The translations under genes and the position numbers were made by a program. Below are positions 42,469 through 51,022 of a stretch of DNA of 64,000 bases, piece by piece. The DNA is from Flavobacteriaceae bacterium UBA3356 (GTDB lineage: Bacteria > Bacteroidota > Bacteroidia > Flavobacteriales > Flavobacteriaceae): contig DEQW01000001.1 of assembly GCA_002360635.1 (NCBI GenBank), positions 351,689 through 415,688 on the forward strand, given 5' to 3'. Below the pieces are notes generated by a model. That model saw only the letters and a list, made by a program, of their open reading frames with translations, made no database searches and was not told where the DNA came from. Position 1 is the first letter of the stretch. Every line of letters starts with the position of its first letter.

Positions 42469-42669
42469 TTTCATTTTGTTGCTTCAAATTGAAGCAACAA
42501 AATGAAATAAAGAAATTTAAAACGTTCTTTGAAAATGAAATTACAAGGTTTGCTTACCTTAAAACCAAGTGATTTCGACGGGTTATTCTGAATATATTAA
42601 TTTCAGAATACAAAAAACCTGTGATAAAATATTGTTTAATCCATCCCGGAACCCCATTTGGGGCGGGAT
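42469..42669 (+). promoter_or_regulatory. Structured leader of the RNase E/G gene
   Basis: Three inverted repeats in the 246-bp gap: (a) a 19-bp perfect repeat, 42469-42487 with 42489-42507, one base between; (b) TATTCTGAA (42584-42592) with TTCAGAATA (42602-42610); (c) ATCCCG-GAA-CCCC (42643-42655) with GGGG-CGGGAT (42660-42669), a GC-rich stem with a GAA bulge, ending 15 nt before the GTG start. No Rfam family is recognised. RNase E mRNA is autoregulated through its leader in Escherichia coli; the same role is inferred here. Confidence 0.65.
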
Positions 42670-42684
42670 AAAAATTAATTACAA

Positions 42685-44226
42685 GTGAGCTACGAATTAT
42701 TCATTAGATCCAGTTCACAAGAAGTTGATTTTGCCCTTTTAAAAGATGGAAAACTATTAGAATTACATAAAGAAGAAGAAGACAACAAGTTTTCGGTAGG
42801 CGATGTGTTTATCGCCAAAATACGGAAAACAGTTCCTGGTCTTAACGCAGCATTCGTTAACGTAGGCTACGAAAAGGATGCATTTTTGCATTATCATGAC
42901 TTGGGACCAAAGGTCACTTCTCTTTTAAAATTCGTAAAACGTGTAAGCACAGGTAAACTTAAAGACTATTCTTTAAAGAATTTCCCTTTTGAAAAAGAGA
43001 TTGATAAAAACGGAGGCATTAACAGTGCTTTAAAGTCCAATCAATCTATTCTGGTACAAATTGTAAAAGAACCTATATCCACAAAAGGTCCGCGAATAAG
43101 CTCAGAGCTTTCCATTGCAGGCCGGTATATAGTATTGGTTCCTTTTTCAGACCGTGTTTCTATTTCTCAAAAAATAGAAAGCAAAGACGAAAAAGAAAGG
43201 CTAAAACGCCTGGTAACCAGTATAAAACCCAAAGGATTTGGCGTAATTATACGTACTGTAGCAGAAGGCAAAAAAGTAGCAGAACTGGATGGAGATTTAC
43301 AAAATCTCATGGATCGCTGGACAGCGATGTGTAAAAAGCTACGGGGAGCGCACCACCCCAGCAAGGTGCTAAGTGAGTTAAACCGAGGAGCTTCTATTAT
43401 TCGAGATGTATTTAACGACGATTTTTCGGCCATACATATTGATGATGAAACCCTTTACTTGCAAATAAAAGATTATGTGCAGCAAATTGCACCTGACAAA
43501 GAGAATATTGTCAAGTTATACGACTCGAAAGTACCGCTTTATGAAAAATTTGGTATTGAGCGTCAAATAAAAACGTCCTTCGGAAAGACTGTTTCCAGTA
43601 GCAGAGGAACCTATTTGGTTATAGAACACACGGAAGCCATGCACGTAATAGACGTGAACAGTGGCAACCGTAGTAACAAATCGAAAAACCAAGAAGACAC
43701 TGCGCTTGAAGTAAATTTAATAGCAGCAACCGAAGTGGCCAGACAACTACGCCTACGGGACATGGGAGGTATTATTGTGGTAGATTTCATAGATATGGGA
43801 AATGCCGGCAATCGCAAAAAGCTCTACAACCATCTTCGTGATGAAATGAAAACAGATAGAGCAAAGCATAAAATACTGCCCCCAAGTAAGTTTGGATTAA
43901 TCCAAATTACCCGCCAACGTGTTCGTCCAGAGATGAACATCAAAACGGCAGAAGAAGCCCCTGGAGGTGAAAATGGTGAGATTGAAGCTCCCATAGTTGT
44001 AGTAAACAAAATTACCGAAGACCTTAAAAAGCTCTTCAACAAAAACTATAAAAAGATAACTTTAAACACACATCCTTTTATAGCAGCCTTCTTAATAAAA
44101 GGCTTTCCATCTGTGCGAACCAAATGGTTTATGGAGCACAAAAAATGGGTAAAAATTCAACCAAGAGATGCTTACACGTATCTGGAATATCATTTTTACG
44201 ATAAAGACGGAGAAATGATAAAATAA
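42685..44226 (+). CDS. Ribonuclease E/G
   Basis: 513 residues, close to the RNase G size. The S1-like RNA-binding region (VGDVFIAKIRKTVPGLNAAFVNVGYEKDAFLHYHDL, in parts) is followed by the catalytic DNase-I-like core with VIDVNSGN and IIVVDFIDM, whose aspartates bind magnesium. It lacks the long C-terminal scaffold of E. coli RNase E and the zinc-link cysteine pair is not evident. It cuts single-stranded RNA 5' ends and processes rRNA and mRNA. GTG is the start; the leader is unusual. A terminator follows. Confidence 0.93.
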   Translation: MSYELFIRSSSQEVDFALLKDGKLLELHKEEEDNKFSVGDVFIAKIRKTVPGLNAAFVNVGYEKDAFLHYHDLGPKVTSLLKFVKRVSTGKLKDYSLKNFPFEKEIDKNGGINSALKSNQSILVQIVKEPISTKGPRISSELSIAGRYIVLVPFSDRVSISQKIESKDEKERLKRLVTSIKPKGFGVIIRTVAEGKKVAELDGDLQNLMDRWTAMCKKLRGAHHPSKVLSELNRGASIIRDVFNDDFSAIHIDDETLYLQIKDYVQQIAPDKENIVKLYDSKVPLYEKFGIERQIKTSFGKTVSSSRGTYLVIEHTEAMHVIDVNSGNRSNKSKNQEDTALEVNLIAATEVARQLRLRDMGGIIVVDFIDMGNAGNRKKLYNHLRDEMKTDRAKHKILPPSKFGLIQITRQRVRPEMNIKTAEEAPGGENGEIEAPIVVVNKITEDLKKLFNKNYKKITLNTHPFIAAFLIKGFPSVRTKWFMEHKKWVKIQPRDAYTYLEYHFYDKDGEMIK

Positions 44227-44235
44227 ATCCAATTA

Positions 44236-44269
44236 AAAAGCCCTTTCAATTTGAGAGGGTTTTTTTTTG
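44236..44269 (+). terminator. Terminator after RNase E/G
   Basis: CCCTTTCAA and TTGAGAGGG form a 9-bp stem (one G-T pair) with a short loop, followed by nine T bases. Confidence 0.85.
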
Positions 44270-44367
44270 CCTTTATTTTAAATCCATCCTTATTTCTTTT
44301 TTCTGAAAAACTATCCTTATTTTTCACTTGTGAATACTGTAAAAACATACACTGTTGAAGAGGCCTA

Positions 44368-44382
44368 CTTCGACAAGCTCAG
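44368..44382. repeat. CTTCGACAAGCTCAG repeat copy upstream of recX
   Basis: CTTCGACAAGCTCAG, the second variant of the dispersed repeat: same ends as CTTCGACTCCGCTCAG but with AAG in place of TCCG. It is in non-coding DNA between RNase E/G and recX. Confidence 0.5.
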
Positions 44383-44417
44383 CAACCTAAAGATTATCTA
44401 TCTCTATAACTATACCT

Positions 44418-44891
44418 ATGCAATCAATTAAAACGTATACAGTAGCTGAAGCTGTGGCAAAACTTGAAGGCTACTGCGCCTATCAAGAGCGTTGCCATAA
44501 AGAAGTTGAACAAAAGCTCAAGGAAATGCGCATGATTCCTGATGCAGTTAATCATATTATCCATCATTTATTACAGCACGATTTTTTAAATGAGACCCGT
44601 TTTTCTCAAGCATTTGCCCGAGGAAAATTTAAATCTAAAAAATGGGGCAAACAGCGTATTATCCGTGAATTAAAATTTCGGGATATTTCAGCATACAACA
44701 TAAAGAAGGCATTGCAAGAAATTTCAGAAGCAGAATACTATAAAACCTTCCACGAACTTGCAGAAAAACGAGTGAAACAATTAGACGGTGAAAGCAATCT
44801 TCAGAAAAAAAGAAAAAAACTGGCTGATTACTTATTCTATAGAGGTTGGGAAAGCAACCTGGTATATGAAAAGGTACGAGAATTGACATAA
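44418..44891 (+). CDS. recX: Regulatory protein RecX
   Basis: 157 residues of the three-helix repeat RecX type: CAYQERCHKEVEQKLKEM, then FLNETRFSQAFARGKFKSKKWG and a final LADYLFYRGWESNLVYEKV. RecX limits RecA filament growth. recA itself is not in the window. A terminator shared with nrdA follows. Confidence 0.9.
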   Translation: MQSIKTYTVAEAVAKLEGYCAYQERCHKEVEQKLKEMRMIPDAVNHIIHHLLQHDFLNETRFSQAFARGKFKSKKWGKQRIIRELKFRDISAYNIKKALQEISEAEYYKTFHELAEKRVKQLDGESNLQKKRKKLADYLFYRGWESNLVYEKVRELT

Positions 44892-44893
44892 TA

Positions 44894-44926
44894 AAAAAAG
44901 GAGCGCAAAACCTGCACTCCTTTTTT
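44894..44926. terminator. Bidirectional terminator between recX and nrdA
   Basis: AAAAAAGGAG and CTCCTTTTTT pair with a ~13-nt loop carrying an inner GC/GC contact; T runs exist on both strands. Confidence 0.7.
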
Positions 44927-44945
44927 CTAAAATTAACACAAAAAA

Positions 44946-47378
44946 TTAAGATCCACACATCAAGCAATCGTCATCTTCTTCTGCTGTACGTGATTTGGCT
45001 AGCATTTCACGTAATTCTTGCGGTGATAGTGGCTTATTGGTAACGGCTGATGTTGCATCCACTTCTGTTTCGGCTACTTCAGCTGTTTCTTTTACAGGTT
45101 CTTTTTTTACTTCTTTTTTCAAAGTAAATTTAATGGCATCTACCGCACTCTTGGTTCGTAAGTAGTACATTCCTGTTTTAAGTCCGTTTTTCCATGCGTA
45201 GAAGTGCATCGAAGTCAGTTTTGCATAGTTTGCATTTTCCATAAACAGGTTAAGCGACTGCGACTGATCGATAAAATACCCTCTGTGGCGCGACATATCG
45301 ATAATATCTTTCATACTCAATTCCCAAACGGTTTTATATAGTTCTTTTAAGTCTTGAGGGATAATATCCACTCCTTGAATAGAACCATTAGCACGCATAA
45401 TTTCTTCTTTTACATCATCGTTCCACAGCCCTAATTCAACTAAATCTTCCAGTAAATGTTTGTTTACCACAATAAACTCACCCGAAAGCACACGACGTGT
45501 ATAAATATTTGAAGTATATGGTTCAAAAGCTTCGTTATTTCCAAGAATTTGAGAGGTGGAAGCCGTTGGCATAGGCGCAACTAATAGTGAGTTACGAACA
45601 CCGTTCTTTTTAATTTGTTTACGAAGTTTTCCCCAATCCCAACGACCGCTTAATTCTTCATCTTTTATACCCCAAAGGTTATGTTGAAATTTCCCTTCGG
45701 AAATAGGCGAACCTTTATAACTTTGATACGGCCCATCTTCTTTAGCCTCTTCCATAGAAGCAGTTAAAGCAGCAAAATAAAGTGTTTCAAAAATTTCTTG
45801 GTTCAATTTTTTAGCTTCATCGCTGGTAAATGGCATACGTAACATAATAAACGCATCTGCCAATCCCTGAATACCCAATCCTACTGGACGGTGACGAAAA
45901 TTAGAGTTTTCAGCTTCTTTTACCGGATAATAGTTTCTGTCAATTACTCGGTTTAAGTTTTTTGTTACCCGTTTTGTTACACGGAATAACTCTTTGTGGT
46001 CAAATTCACCCTTTTTAACAAACATTGGTAATGCAATGGACGCTAAATTGCAAACAGCAACCTCATCCGGTGAGGTGTACTCCATAATTTCGGTACAAAG
46101 GTTGGAGCTTCGGATTGTGCCGAGGTTTTGCTGATTGCTTTTTCGATTGGCTGCATCTTTATACAGCATGTAAGGTGTTCCCGTTTCAATTTGAGATTCC
46201 ATTATTTTCTCCCAAAGCTCGCGGGCTTTAATGGTTTTTCTTCCTTTATTTTCAGCTTCATATTTAGCATATAACGCTTCAAATTCTTCCCCGTGACAGT
46301 CAAACAGACCTGGGCATTCGTTTGGGCACATTAAGGTCCACTCGCCATCTTCCTGCACTCGTTTCATGAACAAATCTGGAATCCACATGGCGTAAAACAA
46401 ATCGCGAGCGCGCATTTCTTCTTTCCCGTGGTTTTTCTTCAAATCAAGAAAATCAAAAATATCTGCATGCCAAGGTTCTACATAAATTGCAAAAGAACCT
46501 TTACGTTTTCCTCCACCTTGATCTACGTAACGAGCCGTATCGTTATAGACGCGTAGCATAGGCACAATACCGTTTGAAGTGCCGTTGGTTCCTGCAATGT
46601 ATGAACCAGTCGCTCTCACATTATGGATAGACAACCCAATACCCCCAGCAGATTGTGAAATTTTTGCCGTTTGCTTTAACGTATCGTAAATTCCGTCAAT
46701 ACTATCGTCTTGCATAGTCAATAAGAAACAGGAAGACATTTGTGGTTTTGGCGTCCCGCTGTTAAATAAGGTTGGCGTTGCGTGGGTAAAGAACTTTTTA
46801 GACATCAGCTCATACGTTTCTTTAACTGAAGCTAAGTCTTCTAAATGAATCCCAATAGAAACGCGCATTAGCATATGTTGCGGACGTTCTACAATTTGAC
46901 CATTCAATTTCAGTAAATACGAACGTTCCAACGTTTTAAAACCGAAATAGTCATATCCAAAATCACGGTTATAGATAATGGTAGAGTCTAACTCTTCGGC
47001 ATTATCCATAATTACTTTATACACCTCATCACTAAGTAATGGGGCCGCTTTGCCTGTACGTGGATTCACATATTCGTACAAATCGGTCATTACTTCAGAA
47101 AAAGTCTTCTTTGTATTTTTATGTAGGTTAGAGACAGAAATTCGCGCTGCCAGTCTTGCATAATCCGGGTGCGAGGTAGTCATTGTTGCTGCAATTTCAG
47201 CAGCTAAATTGTCCAACTCACTGGTAGTTACACCATCGTACAACCCTTCTATTACACGCATGGCAACTTTTACAGGGTCTACCAATTCATTTAAACCGTA
47301 GCATAGTTTTCGTACGCGGGCGGTAATCTTATCGAACATGATGGGTTCTCTGCGGCCGTCTCTTTTAATTACATTCAT
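44946..47378 (-). CDS. nrdA: Ribonucleoside-diphosphate reductase, alpha subunit (class I)
   Basis: 810 residues. An N-terminal ATP-cone (~1-90, MNVIKRDGRREPIMFDKI) gives allosteric control; the catalytic barrel carries SSCFLL and NLCTEI, the cysteines and glutamate of the active site, with PMPTAST typical of the family. The C-terminus ends C-L-M-C-G-S (805-810), the mobile redox cysteine pair. It reduces ribonucleoside diphosphates to deoxy forms with NrdB. An acidic, Glu/Ala/Thr-rich insert precedes the tail. nrdB lies upstream with a terminator-like hairpin between. Confidence 0.96.
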   Translation of the reverse strand: MNVIKRDGRREPIMFDKITARVRKLCYGLNELVDPVKVAMRVIEGLYDGVTTSELDNLAAEIAATMTTSHPDYARLAARISVSNLHKNTKKTFSEVMTDLYEYVNPRTGKAAPLLSDEVYKVIMDNAEELDSTIIYNRDFGYDYFGFKTLERSYLLKLNGQIVERPQHMLMRVSIGIHLEDLASVKETYELMSKKFFTHATPTLFNSGTPKPQMSSCFLLTMQDDSIDGIYDTLKQTAKISQSAGGIGLSIHNVRATGSYIAGTNGTSNGIVPMLRVYNDTARYVDQGGGKRKGSFAIYVEPWHADIFDFLDLKKNHGKEEMRARDLFYAMWIPDLFMKRVQEDGEWTLMCPNECPGLFDCHGEEFEALYAKYEAENKGRKTIKARELWEKIMESQIETGTPYMLYKDAANRKSNQQNLGTIRSSNLCTEIMEYTSPDEVAVCNLASIALPMFVKKGEFDHKELFRVTKRVTKNLNRVIDRNYYPVKEAENSNFRHRPVGLGIQGLADAFIMLRMPFTSDEAKKLNQEIFETLYFAALTASMEEAKEDGPYQSYKGSPISEGKFQHNLWGIKDEELSGRWDWGKLRKQIKKNGVRNSLLVAPMPTASTSQILGNNEAFEPYTSNIYTRRVLSGEFIVVNKHLLEDLVELGLWNDDVKEEIMRANGSIQGVDIIPQDLKELYKTVWELSMKDIIDMSRHRGYFIDQSQSLNLFMENANYAKLTSMHFYAWKNGLKTGMYYLRTKSAVDAIKFTLKKEVKKEPVKETAEVAETEVDATSAVTNKPLSPQELREMLAKSRTAEEDDDCLMCGS

Positions 47379-47462
47379 ACTTCTTTATTTATTGAGGTTA
47401 GCGATATAGTTGACTACTTTCTTTGTGCGCAGCAATGACCCTGCACATTATCAGTTAATTAT

Positions 47463-47498
47463 AAAAAAAGCCCGCCCCTTGGGGAGAAAGCGGAAGCT
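47463..47498 (-). terminator. Hairpin between nrdB and nrdA
   Basis: On the minus strand AGC-TT-CCGC pairs with GCGG-GCT around a ~13-nt loop, followed by seven T bases. Position fits a terminator or attenuator after nrdB. Confidence 0.5.
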
Positions 47499-47506
47499 TT
47501 TATTTG

Positions 47507-48484
47507 TTAAAAATCTGCGTCGAAGCTGATTTTGTTAGATTCCTTGTCTTTATTGGTAACGCCTGCTTTTTGATATTCAGAAACACGTTTTTCGAAGAAA
47601 TTTGTCTTTCCTTGTAGGGATATCATATCCATAAAGTCGAATGGATTGGTGGCGTTATATTCTTTTTCGCAATCAAGTTCAACCAATAGGCGGTCTGTTA
47701 CGAATTCTAGGTATTGCGTCATTAGTTTTGAATTCATACCAATTAAACTTGCTGGAAGTGATTCGGTAATAAATTCACGCTCTATATTTAACGCATCTAC
47801 AAGTATTTCGCGAATGCGCTCTTTTGGTACTTTATTTACTAAATGGTGATTGTGAAGGTGAACGGCAAAATCGCAATGCACGCCTTCGTCACGGGAAATC
47901 AACTCGTTAGAAAAGGTTAAACCTGGCATTAAACCACGTTTTTTTAACCAGAAGATTGAACAGAATGCTCCTGAAAAGAAAATCCCTTCAACAGCGGCAA
48001 AAGCGATAAGGCGCTCTGCAAATGAATCGGATTCAATCCACTTTAAGGCCCAATCTGCTTTCTTTTTAATGGCCGGGAAGTTTTCTATGGCATTAAAAAG
48101 CTTGTCTTTTTCCTCTTCATTTTTAACGTAGGTATCAATAAGCAATGAATAGGTTTCACTATGAATGTTTTCCATCATAATTTGGAAACCGTAGAAAAAT
48201 TTTGCCTCGGAATACTGAACTTCATTGACAAAGTTTTCAGCTAAATTTTCATTTACAATTCCGTCTGAAGCAGCAAAAAACGCAAGAATATGTTTAATGA
48301 AATACTTCTCATCCTTATTTAGTTTGTCATTCCAATCACTAAGATCTTGATGTAAATCTATTTCTTCCGCAGTCCAAAAACTCGCTTCACTTTTTTTATA
48401 CCAATCCCAAATGTCGTGGTGTTGAATAGGAAATATTACAAATCGGTCTTTGTTTTCTTGCAAAATGGGTTCTACTGCGCTCAT
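47507..48484 (-). CDS. nrdB: Ribonucleoside-diphosphate reductase, beta subunit
   Basis: 325 residues. Di-iron ligands appear in MMENIHSETYS (Glu, His), AAVEGIFF (Glu) and SRDEGVHC (Glu, His), with the first acid earlier in the chain; the tyrosine of HSETYS is in the place of the radical Tyr122 of E. coli, so this is a tyrosyl-radical NrdB, not an Mn- or radical-less type. It makes the radical used by NrdA. It is transcribed before nrdA, unlike the common nrdAB order. Confidence 0.95.
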   Translation of the reverse strand: MSAVEPILQENKDRFVIFPIQHHDIWDWYKKSEASFWTAEEIDLHQDLSDWNDKLNKDEKYFIKHILAFFAASDGIVNENLAENFVNEVQYSEAKFFYGFQIMMENIHSETYSLLIDTYVKNEEEKDKLFNAIENFPAIKKKADWALKWIESDSFAERLIAFAAVEGIFFSGAFCSIFWLKKRGLMPGLTFSNELISRDEGVHCDFAVHLHNHHLVNKVPKERIREILVDALNIEREFITESLPASLIGMNSKLMTQYLEFVTDRLLVELDCEKEYNATNPFDFMDMISLQGKTNFFEKRVSEYQKAGVTNKDKESNKISFDADF

Positions 48485-48894
48485 TGTCCTTCGTTTTTAT
48501 AATTGTTAAAATTTAATGCCACTTGGGACTAACAAATATGGAGAAAAATAAAGTCAATTACAGTAAAAAGCCATTTGGGTTTTTAACAAAGTTTTCAACA
48601 CAACGTATTTACTGGGCTTAAGAGAGCATTTTAATAAAATTTAATTAATAAACTGATTTGCAGGTGTTTAATTAAAATATAAATACATAAAAAGTAACGT
48701 TTTGATGCTACAAAACAACTATAAACACACCTCTTATTAAAGTCTTTTCTGAATCTTACTTGTTAGTTTTTAAAGCCAGAATTAACCAGTAAAAAGGTTT
48801 AAAAATTTTAACATTTCAGAATTTTTGTAATTGACAGAAACAAAAAAACCGAAAGATTTTACTTTCGGTTTTATAGTAAGTTATTTAATAAAAA
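48485..48894. other. 410-bp intergenic region upstream of nrdB
   Basis: AT-rich non-coding DNA. It must contain the nrdB promoter; the best -7-like site I see is CATATTTG (48540-48533, minus strand), one mismatch from consensus. No NrdR-box pair was recognised. The left part holds nothing I can name apart from the hairpin at 48842-48872. Confidence 0.6.
48842..48872 (-). terminator. Terminator after the 200-residue lipoprotein gene
   Basis: AAAACCGAAAG (48845-48855) and CTTTCGGTTTT (48862-48872) form a perfect 11-bp stem with a 6-nt loop; on the minus strand it is followed by T bases. Confidence 0.75.
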
Positions 48895-49497
48895 CTATCC
48901 TAAGTCGTCAACATCCAACTCGTCGATGGCATCCCAGGTTTCATCAATATCCATATTGGTCCCATTGGCCTTTATATAAAAGCGATTGCTTTTCATAAGT
49001 TGAATATCACTGCTATTGTTGTTCTTTTTGTATTCTTCAATAGCTTTGTTGCCGTCTTTTTTAACGGTCCTACGGGTTTTGTACTCGGTTTCTTCTTCAA
49101 AATCCTGTGAGAATAGCATACGCATTCCGGCGGTGGCTGCTGCACCCATTTGCCCAGCACCATCAATAACTTGAAATTTAAATTTTTTAGATTTATCTTC
49201 ATTGGCATATGTAGCTTCGATAGAAGCAATTTTCATGTAAGATGCCTGCCCAGCTTTATAGGCGATGCGTTTCATTCCGTTTACCTCTTCCGGCAGCCAT
49301 TCTTTTAATTCTTCGTTAGTGAGGGGCTCCATTTTCTGAAGCTCTTTAATATCATCCCCCATTTTATTCATTTCCTTTACAGCATTAGTGCTGTTTGAAA
49401 CGGTTTCTCGAGTCTCTTTAATTTTTTTTGAAACTGGGTTGTCTTTGCAAGCAAAACAAATTGCTAGAACACACACTACTAATAATATTTTTTTCAT
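48895..49497 (-). CDS. Putative lipoprotein of unknown function
   Basis: 200 residues with lipobox CFAC (Cys16). The mature protein has an N-terminal Lys/Glu-rich helix (~20-55) and then a globular part with EWLPEEVNGMKRIAYKAGQAS and a Gly/Ala/Met-rich segment GQMGAAATAGMRM, suggesting a membrane-touching region. I do not recognise the family. A pair of perfect palindromes lies ~150-190 bp upstream. Single gene. Confidence 0.7.
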   Translation of the reverse strand: MKKILLVVCVLAICFACKDNPVSKKIKETRETVSNSTNAVKEMNKMGDDIKELQKMEPLTNEELKEWLPEEVNGMKRIAYKAGQASYMKIASIEATYANEDKSKKFKFQVIDGAGQMGAAATAGMRMLFSQDFEEETEYKTRRTVKKDGNKAIEEYKKNNNSSDIQLMKSNRFYIKANGTNMDIDETWDAIDELDVDDLG

Positions 49498-49649
49498 ACT
49501 ATTGAAATTTTAAGTTAGTTCAGTATTAATTAAAACACTAATATACTAAAAATCAGGGATTAAAAATTTATAAAATAATAGGTTTTTAATTGCCTATCAT
49601 CTCGTATTATTTACATTTCAAATGTATGCACACCGATCATAAAACCCTA

Positions 49650-49684
49650 TTACATATGTAACAATAGCTATTGCTAATGTAACA
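49650..49684. promoter_or_regulatory. Abutting palindromes with a 21-bp direct repeat
   Basis: TTACATATGTAA (49650-49661) is directly followed by CAATAGCTATTG (49662-49673), both perfect 12-bp palindromes. ATGTAACA occurs at 49656-49663 and again at 49677-49684, exactly 21 bp (two helical turns) apart. This looks like a regulator site for the lipoprotein gene downstream on the minus strand, but AT-rich DNA yields such patterns by chance. Confidence 0.35.
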
Positions 49685-49746
49685 TACCGTTATAAAGGTG
49701 CTATTAAAATTAGTAGGATAGGATAGTTTTAAAAATGATAGTGTAT

Positions 49747-50310
49747 TTAATAATTTTCCGCAACTTTTTCCAGCTCAGTGTACCAATCTTCACCGTACTT
49801 TCTAATAAGGGCGTCTTTTACAAACTTATAAATAGGCACTTGTAGTTCTTTACCCAGCGTGCAAGCATCATCACAAATAGGCCATCTATGATAATTTATT
49901 GCAGAAAATTCACTGTAATCCTGAATGCGTACTGGATATAAATGACACGATATTGGTTTTCTGAAATCCACTTCGCCTGCATTATAGGCATCTTCAATAC
50001 CACAACTGGCGGTACCATTTTCGGTAAAGGTAACATATGCACATTCCTTTCCATTTACCAACGGTGTTTCCAATTCCCCTTGGGCAGTTTTAATATATGT
50101 TCCTTGTTCTTTAATTGATTGAATACCTTCTGGGCGTAAAAAGGGTTTTACTTTGGGATAGATTTCTTTTAATATTTCAGTTTCGTCTTCCGTTACAGGA
50201 GCACCGGCCTCACCTTCAATACAACAAGCCCCTTTGCATGCGCTGAGATTACATACAAATTCCTTCTCAATAATATCTTCTGAAATAATTGCTTTACCTA
50301 ATTGAAACAT
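49747..50310 (-). CDS. DUF3109 family protein
   Basis: 187 residues with a cysteine-rich start CNLSACKGACCIEGEAG and later CAYVTF, CGIED, CHLYPVR and CDDAC, a pattern suggesting a bound metal or iron-sulfur cluster, related to the YkgJ-type zinc/iron families. Function unknown. The -7 box TACCTTTG (50322-50315, minus strand) ends only 4 nt before the ATG, so the mRNA may be leaderless. Confidence 0.85.
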   Translation of the reverse strand: MFQLGKAIISEDIIEKEFVCNLSACKGACCIEGEAGAPVTEDETEILKEIYPKVKPFLRPEGIQSIKEQGTYIKTAQGELETPLVNGKECAYVTFTENGTASCGIEDAYNAGEVDFRKPISCHLYPVRIQDYSEFSAINYHRWPICDDACTLGKELQVPIYKFVKDALIRKYGEDWYTELEKVAENY

Positions 50311-50314
50311 AGCG

Positions 50315-50322
50315 CAAAGGTA
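50315..50322 (-). promoter_or_regulatory. -7 box of the DUF3109 gene, possibly leaderless
   Basis: TACCTTTG followed by CGCT and ATG. The same TTTGCGCTATG string occurs at 51015-51025 ahead of another gene. Confidence 0.4.
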
Positions 50323-50381
50323 CTTGGTTTTCTGTGTTTTTTTTATAAAAAAATTACTAAAAATTTAACAGCATTATATAG

Positions 50382-50411
50382 TTTGAAAACCTGCAATATT
50401 AATTACTTTTG
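50382..50411 (+). promoter_or_regulatory. Promoter of the marC-like gene
   Basis: TTTG (50382-50385), 18 nt, TACTTTTG (50404-50411): fits the Bacteroidota consensus; the ATG follows 20 nt later. Confidence 0.6.
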
Positions 50412-50431
50412 CCGGCTTAAATTTTTAGGAT

Positions 50432-51013
50432 ATGGAATTCAATTTTAAACAAATAGCAACCGCCACCATGGTATTGTTTGCGGTTATTGATATTATAGGA
50501 AGCATTCCTGTAATTATCTCATTGCGGGAAAAATCGAAAGAAATAAAAAGTGGGCGCGCGTCCATTATTTCAGCTGTGGTATTAATTGTCTTTCTATTTA
50601 TAGGGGAACGTATTTTAAACTTAATTGGCATTAATGTAAACGAATTTGCCGTTGCGGGTGCTTTGGTACTTTTCTTTATCGCTTTGGAGATGGTATTGGG
50701 CATTACTTTGTTTAAACAGCAGGATCACGATCTGGGCATGGCGACTGTATTTCCTATTGCCTTTCCCATTGTTGCAGGTCCTGGAAGTTTAACTACACTT
50801 TTATCATTACGTGCAGAATTTGAATTGGAAAATATAATTGTCGCAATATTTGTAAACATAATCGTTGTCTTTATTGTTTTAAGGACCTCCGGTTCCCTTC
50901 AGAGGTTTTTAGGGAAAAACGGTATTGGAATTATTGAAAAGATCTTTGGGGTAATATTACTTGCTATTTCAGTAAAACTGTTTACATCGAACATTCAGGA
51001 ATTATTTAATTAA
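50432..51013 (+). CDS. MarC family integral membrane protein
   Basis: 193 residues with six hydrophobic helices in the MarC/UPF0056 pattern: FAVIDIIGSIPVI in helix 1 and FPIAFPIVAGPGSLTTL in the middle are characteristic. Family members are polytopic inner membrane proteins with no confirmed transport function. Clear promoter upstream; a tiny two-helix protein gene is 9 nt downstream with a second -7-like box in between. Confidence 0.9.
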   Translation: MEFNFKQIATATMVLFAVIDIIGSIPVIISLREKSKEIKSGRASIISAVVLIVFLFIGERILNLIGINVNEFAVAGALVLFFIALEMVLGITLFKQQDHDLGMATVFPIAFPIVAGPGSLTTLLSLRAEFELENIIVAIFVNIIVVFIVLRTSGSLQRFLGKNGIGIIEKIFGVILLAISVKLFTSNIQELFN

Positions 51014-51018
51014 TTTTG
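51011..51018 (+). promoter_or_regulatory. -7 box of the 66-residue gene, possibly leaderless
   Basis: TAATTTTG overlaps the marC stop codon and ends 4 nt before the next ATG. It fits TAnnTTTG; no -33 element is apparent. Confidence 0.35.
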
Positions 51019-51022
51019 CGCT

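Noticed and set aside
48485..48894. Possible NrdR boxes upstream of nrdB
   Set aside because: No pair of 16-bp palindromes of the NrdR type could be found.
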